Source of the DNA: Macrostomum hystrix
Taxonomy: Eukaryota > Platyhelminthes > Macrostomidae
Direction: 5' to 3'
Length of the DNA stretch: 64,000 nt
Assembly: GCA_950097015.1 (NCBI GenBank)
Contig: CATNEN010000010.1
Coordinates: forward strand, 1,566,501-1,630,500
Shown: positions 57,601 to 64,000 of the stretch, in pieces
How positions within the stretch are numbered: position 1 is the first letter of the stretch
Layout of the letters: each line of letters opens with the position of its first letter
Program-made: the position numbers and the translations under genes
The notes under the pieces: generated by a model
The model's database searches: none
What the model was told of the DNA's origin: nothing
Seen by the model: the letters and a program-made list of their open reading frames with translations, nothing else

Positions 57601-60382
57601 CAGCATCGGGAAATCCCTGCATCGGGAAGTCCCATCTTGTGGGAGTCTCATCGTATGTATTGGATTTTTTTGGAAAAATGTTTCATAACAGAAAACTGAC
57701 TACTTGAGGTAGGAAAAAATACACTAACCTGTCTAATCCAAAATTTGAGCCTTAATGCAAAAGTACTTATGTAGGTTTGTTAGAAAACATATCTGATGCT
57801 TTGAGAAAAATAGATCTCTTGAATTTTAGGTAAAAGCTTCAAGCAAATGTTTCAAACAAAAAAATTATTTGCTTTTGATATGGAAAATCCCTGCCGGTTT
57901 CGATTTTAACAGCCAACTCAGCGCACCTGTCACAGCCTCGGTGGAGCCTGGCCTCCGTGCAACAGCTGCTACGGGCACCCACAGCAGCCCGCCTGATAAA
58001 CTGCAGTCGATAACATTCGACTGCACTTTTATCCGTGCGGCTCTCTCAAAAATTGTTTTCCTGCCTTTCGTCTTCTTTTATTTTCTTAAGAGAGGCAGGC
58101 CGCGGATACCTGCTTTGTGGGGGCAGGGGAGCCTACTTCAGTTGCAAGAGCACGTTAATGAGGCCGCCTTGTCTCTGAGCGCAAATGGACTCAGGACTCA
58201 CTGCTCAGCTCTCAAGACTGTCCCGGAGCACAAGCATGTTCAACTGCTGCGATTCTTAACATACTTCGATTTTATGGACATCCGCAATGGACGTCTGGGG
58301 GTTGAGTTGATCGGATCAATGCATTGATCGGTCAGTTGTTGCGGAAATCTATACGCGTCTTTTAGTGAAAGAGTTTTTCGATTTGCGCCAATCGAGACAA
58401 GAAGTGTCTTTCGACTTTTATTTTCAGCGGTCATTGGGGAATGGTTTCCAGCGGTCATTGGGAATGGTTTCCAGCGGTCATTGGGAATGGTTTCCAGTGG
58501 TCATTGGGGAATGGTTTCCAGCGGTCATTGGGGAATGGTTTCCAGCGGTCATTGGGGAATGGTTTCCAGCGGTCATTGGGAATGGTTTCCAGTGGTCATT
58601 GGGAATGGTTTCCAGTGGTAATTGGGGAATGGTTTCCAGCGATCATTGGGAATGGTTTCCAGTGGTCATTGGGAATGGTTTCCAGCGGTAATTGGGGAAT
58701 GGTTTCCAGCGATCATTGGGAATGGTTTCCAGTGGTCATTGGGAATGGTTTCCAGTGGTAATTGGGGAATGGTTTCCAGCGATCATTGGGAATGGTTTCC
58801 AGTGGTCATTGGGAATGGTTTCCAGCGGTAATTGGGGAATGGTTTCCAGCGATCATTGGGAATGGTTTCCAGTGGTCATTGGGAATGGTTTCCAGTGGTC
58901 ATTGGGAATGGTTTCCAGTGGTCATTGGGAATGGTTTCCAGTGGTCATTGGGGAATGGTTTCCAGCGGTCATTGGGAATGGTTTCCAGTGGTCATTGGGG
59001 AATGGTTTCCAGCGGTCATTGGGAATGGTTTCCAGTGGTCATTGGGGAATGGTTTCCAGCGGTCATTGGGAATGGTTACCTGTCCAGTTGAGCATCGAGT
59101 GCGTCACTCCAGTAGAGCATTCTTCACCTCCGCCGTCGTGACATTCAACGACACAGCGGAGCTCATCGGGCCGCAGAAAAAAGACAGCGGCCGCGGCTGC
59201 AAGGGCGGACGCGTCAGGCCGCAGTCTCCGGGCAACCCAGGCATTGTCGCAGGCGCACCAGAGCGGGTTGCCGGCCAGGCCGACGCTGACGGAGAGGCTC
59301 GGCGACGCAAAACCCGACAGCCAGGGAAAGACGCGCAGGCCGCAGTCCTCCAGGCGCAGCTGTCGGCTCGAGCTGGCGTTGCTGGCGACTTCGCTGCCGA
59401 GGGCATCCGGATGCAGGTAGGCCAGCTCGCGACTGCCGCTTAGGTCAAGCTCCGCCAGCGTCGACCAGTCGGCAACATCGGCATCGACAACTCGCAGGCC
59501 GGAGCGGCGCAACGAGACACGACGGAGGGCTGAACTGGGCGAAGCGCGGAGGTCGCCGGCTGCCAGACGCCGCAGTCGCCGACTGTCGTCTAGTCGGAGG
59601 TGTTCTATTCGGCGACGGAGACTGCGAAGTAGCGTCCTTGGCACGGCTGAGAACAAATTCCCGGACAGGTCCAGCTCCGTCAGCGGCTCGACGCCCGCTC
59701 TGCCGCTGCCTCCTCCGGCTCCAGCCTCCTCTTCCTCCAGATCTGACAGGCTGTCCAGGCGATTCCGCGCCAAGTCCAGCCGACGTAGCAGCGGCGGCAG
59801 TCGATCGAGGAAGGCAGCGTCGAGCGTGGCCAGCTGGCAGCGGTCCAGCCGGAGATCGCGCAGTCCCGCCGGCCAGGCCGGCCGAGCGTCCAGCGTCCGC
59901 AGGCGGTTGCCGCTCAATCGCAGCCCGGCGAGGTTCGGGAATGCGTCGAAGTAGCCGGGCCAGATGGCCGCGACGCGATTTTCAGCAATGTCCAGCCGGC
60001 GCAGGCCGCTCCAAGCAGCCCGGTGGCGTCGATTCAACGGCGTGGCGACCAGCCGGTGGATGTCGTTCCCGGCGACATCCAGCTCGCGGAGCCTTGCCGT
60101 GTCCGGCAAGCGGGCCAGCAGGCTGTCCAAGTCGGCGAGTTGGTCGCCGCGGATGCGCAGAGCGACGATGCCGGCGGCGGGAATCGTCAGCGACAGCAGC
60201 TCCTCGATGCGGCTGCAAACGAAAATTTCGTCGCCAATCTCACCGTCGATTCCATCGACCCACTTGACGTCGGTGTCTGCGCCGCGTCGTTCGCGCCGGC
60301 AGCGCTGGCTCTGAGCCGTCAGGGCGCAGACGGCGGCTGCGGTGGCAACCAGCAGAACGCAGAGCCGCGAGGCTGCGGCCAT
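54616..60382 (-). CDS. LRR-Ig-FN3 transmembrane protein (LRIT/LRFN-like)
   Basis: Four minus-strand exons: 60382-59080, 56582-56155, 55995-55673 and 54910-54616, giving 782 residues with phases 1, 0 and 2. I chose the ATG at 60382 because a signal peptide follows (LCVLLVATAAAVCAL); the frame is open 30 codons further up. Order: signal peptide, about ten leucine-rich repeats (such as LRELDVAGNDIHRL and LTELDLSGNLFSAVP), a C-terminal LRR cap (NPLWCACDNAWV), an Ig domain (RLECLATGRP to SDSGLYACSAEN), one FN3 domain (LTVSWAGPDS to FGLRPGSHYQLCLLHA), a membrane span (MMGMAFGLLFLCCLVALLY) and a ~70-residue tail. This order matches vertebrate LRIT and LRFN synaptic adhesion proteins; orthology is not shown. 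The acceptor at 55995 (TTGAAG) is weak but is the only one after an in-frame stop. Intron 1 holds two satellites and a LINE fragment; intron 3 holds a 60-bp satellite. Confidence 0.88.
55120..55565 (+). repeat. 60-bp satellite in LRR gene intron 3
   Basis: About seven copies with GGCAGGGAATTCAGGGGTTT and AGCGGAGCAACCAACCAGCT. The first three units read TTGCGTAGGAAAG where the later ones read TGAGGTGGATAAG, so two subtypes were amplified in separate blocks. Confidence 0.95.
56660..56725 (+). repeat. 16-bp satellite, left block
   Basis: About four copies of CATCGGGAAATCCCAG, with decaying units to about 56,790, left of the LINE fragment. Confidence 0.85.
56775..57250 (+). mobile_element. 3' fragment of a non-LTR retrotransposon (LINE)
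   Basis: The frame from about 56,890 reads MALCGHGCFARHRFLQGKI then CPFCLSYVEDAEHFICACPAF. This is the C-terminal Cys/His region that follows the RNase H domain in Jockey/R1/I-type elements. Upstream, GNESASLANDSLAKAG looks like a degraded RNase H end in another frame, so at least one frameshift is present. The frame ends at 57,216 and is followed by ~40 bases of possible 3' UTR. It is 5' truncated and dead, and lies antisense to the host gene inside the 16-bp array. Confidence 0.75.
57268..57630 (+). repeat. 16-bp satellite, right block
   Basis: About 22 nearly perfect copies of CATCGGGAAATCCCAG, starting directly after the LINE fragment. Confidence 0.95.
57631..58427. other. Intronic spacer, no gene seen
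   Basis: Part of the large first intron of the LRR gene. An open frame at about 57.9-58.3 kb on the plus strand has no recognisable domain. Confidence 0.5.
58428..59075 (+). repeat. 23/24-bp satellite in LRR gene intron 1
   Basis: The unit is GGTCATTGGGAATGGTTTCC plus AGC, with a 24-bp form having GGGG. About 28 copies. A ~70-bp block (GGTAATTGGGG, then GATCATTGGG, then GTGGTCATTGGG) is repeated at higher order. The array runs up to the donor of exon 1 (59079). Confidence 0.95.
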
Positions 60383-61251
60383 CTGCGAAGGCTGCGAGAG
60401 GAGTTTAGCGGGTTGTCCGTATCTGACTTGAAAATCATTCTCGCGCTTCCTGTGGTGCTCTTTTGCTGCCAAGAGACAATATTTCTCGTTGGAATCTGCA
60501 GCGGTGCAATGGGACTTTAGGAATAAAAAAGAATGATTAAAAGGCTGTTGTCATCTCGGTGTCAAAAGTATTGCTTCTGAAATTCCTTCTTTGGAAAATG
60601 AAAGAAAGTAACAGTAAGGTTTCCACTGAAAATGCTTTCCCTCAACAGAGGTGAAGGACTTTTGCCACTTCCAGTCAGAAGTGAAAGCCAGGCCACCAGC
60701 AATGAACTGGCATCTGGGGTCGGCAATTTCTCAGACCGTGCCCTCCACCAGGTAAACTTTGTTTCCACCCCTGCAACTCAACGTTGGCTCAGATTTTTAA
60801 TTGGCCAGTAATTGAGGGACGTCGCCAGACGGTCTGAAGCCGGCCTGGGGCGGGTGCATACAAGCGCCGATGCCAGGTAATATCAGGTGATGGTCGGGTG
60901 GAGTGGACAGAGCGGACATTAGGATTCTTAGCCAAACTGGGCCATGCGGCTCCATGGCACAAAATGATCCCAGAGATCCCGCCGAGCCTCAGCTTTCACT
61001 TGCCCGTGTCCCCCGTCGCTTCAATTTTCGTCCCGGCCCAAGATGATTTCAGCGGCCAGCGGTCTTCGCCTCGCAATCAGTCAGGAAATCAGCTGAACCC
61101 CAGATTATCCCCACAGCCCCAGTGCTGCAGCGATTTAGTTCGTGCGATGGGGATATTTTGTTAGAACAGAATGGGATGCCGTCTTACTTTCAGATGAAGC
61201 TGCGAGAGGCAAGTTTACGCGTTGGATTGCTTTAGCCGTCAAAGAAACTCT

Positions 61252-61350
61252 AGCTGTGTGTGTGTGAGTGTGTGCGTGTGTGCGTGTGTGAGTGTGTGCG
61301 TGTGTAAGGGTGTGTGTGTGTGAGTGTGTGAGAGTGTGTGTGTGTGTGGG
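61252..61350 (+). repeat. (GT)n microsatellite
   Basis: GTGT runs interrupted by GAGTGTGCGT variants. Confidence 0.95.
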
Positions 61351-61879
61351 CTAGTCCAGACAGAAAGTCAGTTGCTTCAATGTAAGGCATTCATTTCCGC
61401 AGAATTTTCAACTTAGGCCGCGACCCGCGCGAATCCAGTTCAATCAGTGTTCCGCACTGCCTAGTGATGGCAGCAGGGCCGATAGCCAGTACAACACTTC
61501 ACGTTGAGCCAAAGAAAATTTTCTTTCTGTGCTTTCAGCTTCCCGGCCAGCGATGAGAACTCCGAATACTCAAAAACTACTTAGAGATCTGCGAGCCTTC
61601 ACCCCGCAGCTCACTGACTCGCTGCTTAGAAACAAGATGCCAGACCTGGGGGCAAGGCCTTCCGCCTCATCCGCAGTCGATCGATTGATGACCCCCGCCT
61701 GCTCTCGTGATGCAGGCTAGACTCAGTTTTACGACCGTATGGAGGGCAGCGGGATGGGAGCCTGGCTATCCAATGGAGAGTGAGGAGGCCGCTCGGCTGC
61801 ACGCTCGGCAGAAAGCAAAGCCGTGTATGCGACCTAGCTGCTTCCTGTACTGCTATTGCAACACAGCTCACTCTCACTG

Positions 61880-62247
61880 CAGCCTGCTGTCACCACGGCT
61901 CACTGTCATGCAGCCTGCTGTCACCACGGCTCACTGTCACTGCTGCCTGCTGTCACCACGGCTCACTGTCACTGCTGCCTGCTGTCACCACAGCTCACTG
62001 TCACTGCTGCCTGCTGTCACCACAGCTCACTGTCACTGCTGCCTGCTGTCACCACAGCTCACTGTCACTGCTGCCTGCTGTCACCACAGCTCACTGTCAC
62101 TGCTGCCTGCTATCACCACAGCTCACTGTCACTGCTGCCTGCTGTCACCACAGCTCACTGTCACTGCTGCCTGCTGTCACCACAGCTCACTGTCACTGCT
62201 GCCTGCTGTCACCACAGCTCACTGTCACTGCTGCCTGCTGTCACCTG
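61880..62247 (+). repeat. 32-bp satellite
   Basis: About 11 copies containing GCTCACTGTCACTGCTGCCT and GCTGTCACCACA. Confidence 0.95.
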
Positions 62248-62639
62248 AGTGAGTGAATCTCTTTTTTCTGGCAATGTGGCTCTAAAGTAGATAATTTTAT
62301 ACGAGAGACATTTTCGGCCTTCAAAGATATGTTGGGAAGGAAGGAAGGGGATTCCTACCTTTGTTAAGTTCTCGTCAGCGTCAGCACTTAGTTAAGTGGT
62401 CCTTCTTTTCACCACTCCTGTGTGTCTCAGTTTCTCAGTAGCCAAATAACTGATTGCTGCTTATCTCCGTTGTCTGACTCGCAGCTCCCTTCAGGCAGTC
62501 GACTTGTTTGCCGGCCTATTAAAGCAAACCTAACATTTTCACGCGTGTCTGGCTGGCCATTGGACCAATCACAGGACGGCTGCGATTTCATTTGCAGAGA
62601 TTTGAGGACTGATTTTCACCATAAAAATACTCTTTGAGG

Positions 62640-63825
62640 TCTGTCTCTCAGTTCCTAGATCTATAGACCCCTTATCCAATTATTGCAGTCTCTCACCATC
62701 TAGATCTATAGACCCGTTATCCAATTATTGCAGTCTCTTACTATCTAGATCTATAGACCCCTTATCCAATTATTGCAGTCTCTCACTATCTAGATCTATA
62801 GACCCCTTATCCAATTATTGCAGTCTCTCACCATCCAGATCTATAGACCTCTTATCCAATTATTGCAGTCTCTCACTATCTAGATCTATAGACCCTTATC
62901 CAAATATTGCAGTCTCTCACCATCTAGATCTATAGACCCGTTATCCAATTATTGCAGTCTCTTACTATCTAGATCTATAGACCCCTTATCCAATTATTGC
63001 AGTCTCTCACTATCTAGATCTATAGACCCCTTATCCAATTATTGCAGTCTCTCACCATCTAGATCTATAGACCCGTTATCCAATTATTGCAGTCTCTCAC
63101 TATCTAGATCTATAGACCCCTTATCCAATTATTGCAGTCTCTCACCATCTAGATCTATAGACCCCTTATCCAATTATTGCAGTCTCTCACTATCTAGATC
63201 TATAGACCCCTTATCCAATTATTGCAGTCTCTCACTATCTAGATCTATAGACCCGTTATCCAATTATTGCAGTCTCTCACCATCTAGATCTATAGACCCG
63301 TTATCCAATTATTGCAGTCTCTCACTATCTAGATCTATAGACCCCTTATCCAATTATTGCAGTCTCTCACCATCCAGATCTATAGACCCCTTATCCAATT
63401 ATTGCAGTCTCTCACTATCTAGATCTATAGACCCGTTATCCAATTATTGCAGTCTCTCACTATCTAGATCTATAGACCCCTTATCCAATTATTGCAGTCT
63501 CTGACCATCCAGATCTAAAGACCCCTTATCCAATTATTGCAGTCTCTCACTATCTAGATCTATAGACCCGTTATCCAATTATTGCAGTCTCTCACTATCC
63601 AGATCTATAAGACCCCTTATCCAATTATTGCAGTCTCTCACTATCTAGATCTATAGACCCCTTATCCAATTATTGCAGTCTCTCACTATCTAGATCTATA
63701 GACCCCTTATCCAATTATTGCAGTCTCTCACTATCTAGATCTATAGACCCCTTATCCAATTATTGCAGTCTCTCACTATCTAGATCTATAGACCCCTTAC
63801 CCAATTATCGCAGTCTCTCGCCTTC
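62640..63825 (+). repeat. 45-bp satellite
   Basis: About 26 copies with TAGATCTATAGACCCCTTAT and CCAATTATTGCAGTCTCTCA. GACCCGTTAT and CACCAT variants recur in blocks. Confidence 0.95.
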
Positions 63826-64000
63826 AGCCTGTAAGCTGTTAGTGCTCAGATTGAAGTTTTCTCATCTTGAGCGGCTGGCTCCAACGTCGATGAAACTGCT
63901 CAGATATTCTGAAATGGGTCTCGAAGGAGATTCTTAGCAGCCAGCCTCCCTAATTTGAGTCTCCCAAATCATTGCAGATTAGGGAAAAATCCCTGAAAGG

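Larger units (their letters stand above)
60383..64000. other. Upstream flank of LRR gene, no gene recognised
   Basis: About 3.6 kb with three tandem arrays and no coding domain. The promoter of the minus-strand LRR gene should lie just right of 60,382. Confidence 0.5.

Noticed and set aside
57869-58327. 152-residue plus-strand open frame
   Set aside because: It sits in the LRR gene intron and has no recognisable domain; composition changes along it like noncoding sequence.

Overview
The window is nuclear DNA of an invertebrate animal. All ten genes are split by GT-AG introns, one is an innexin (the invertebrate type of gap-junction protein), and others are animal families: junctophilin, Cys-loop receptors, atypical soluble guanylate cyclase and selenium-binding protein. 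The very high load of private tandem repeats, together with these families, makes me think of a free-living flatworm such as Macrostomum. That is an impression, not something the sequence proves.

Layout, left to right. 1.4-6.7 kb (+): a large secreted protein with about seven ~165-residue Cys modules, a discoidin (F5/8C) domain and Asp-box motifs. 8.3-11.8 kb (+): a Gyc88E-type soluble guanylate cyclase. 13.5-20.7 kb (+): a junctophilin with MORN repeats, polyGly/polyGln and a C-terminal membrane anchor. 22.6-27.2 kb (-): an innexin. 30.3-32.6 kb (+): selenium-binding protein/methanethiol oxidase. 33.0-34.8 kb (-) and 37.2-38.9 kb (+): a head-to-head pair of Cys-loop channel subunits. 40.7-45.8 kb (-): a chitobiase-type GH20 beta-N-acetylhexosaminidase. 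48.2-51.5 kb (+): xylose isomerase. 54.6-60.4 kb (-): an LRR-Ig-FN3 membrane protein of LRIT/LRFN design. Exons were joined by hand from splice consensus, reading frame and family similarity, and every assembled gene has consistent intron phases.

More than twenty unrelated tandem arrays, with units of 11 to 60 bp, sit in introns and gene flanks. The larger ones add up to roughly 11-12 kb. They are private: each array has its own unit, and only the 16-bp unit was seen at two places, on either side of a LINE fragment in one intron. Other repeats are a tRNA-derived SINE-like family (about four copies), two tRNA-like modules and the LINE 3' fragment.

The genes do not form an operon or one pathway. 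Several (cyclase, junctophilin, innexin, two ligand-gated channel subunits, LRR-Ig-FN3 adhesion protein) fit excitable or contractile tissue. The two sugar enzymes, chitobiase-like and xylose isomerase, are patchily distributed in animals and fit digestion of chitin or plant/algal sugars. The most unusual items are the uncharacterised Cys-module protein, a decayed partial copy of the xylose isomerase gene just upstream of the intact one, a 43-bp copy of a junctophilin exon lodged inside that gene's own intronic satellite, and the mirrored receptor pair.
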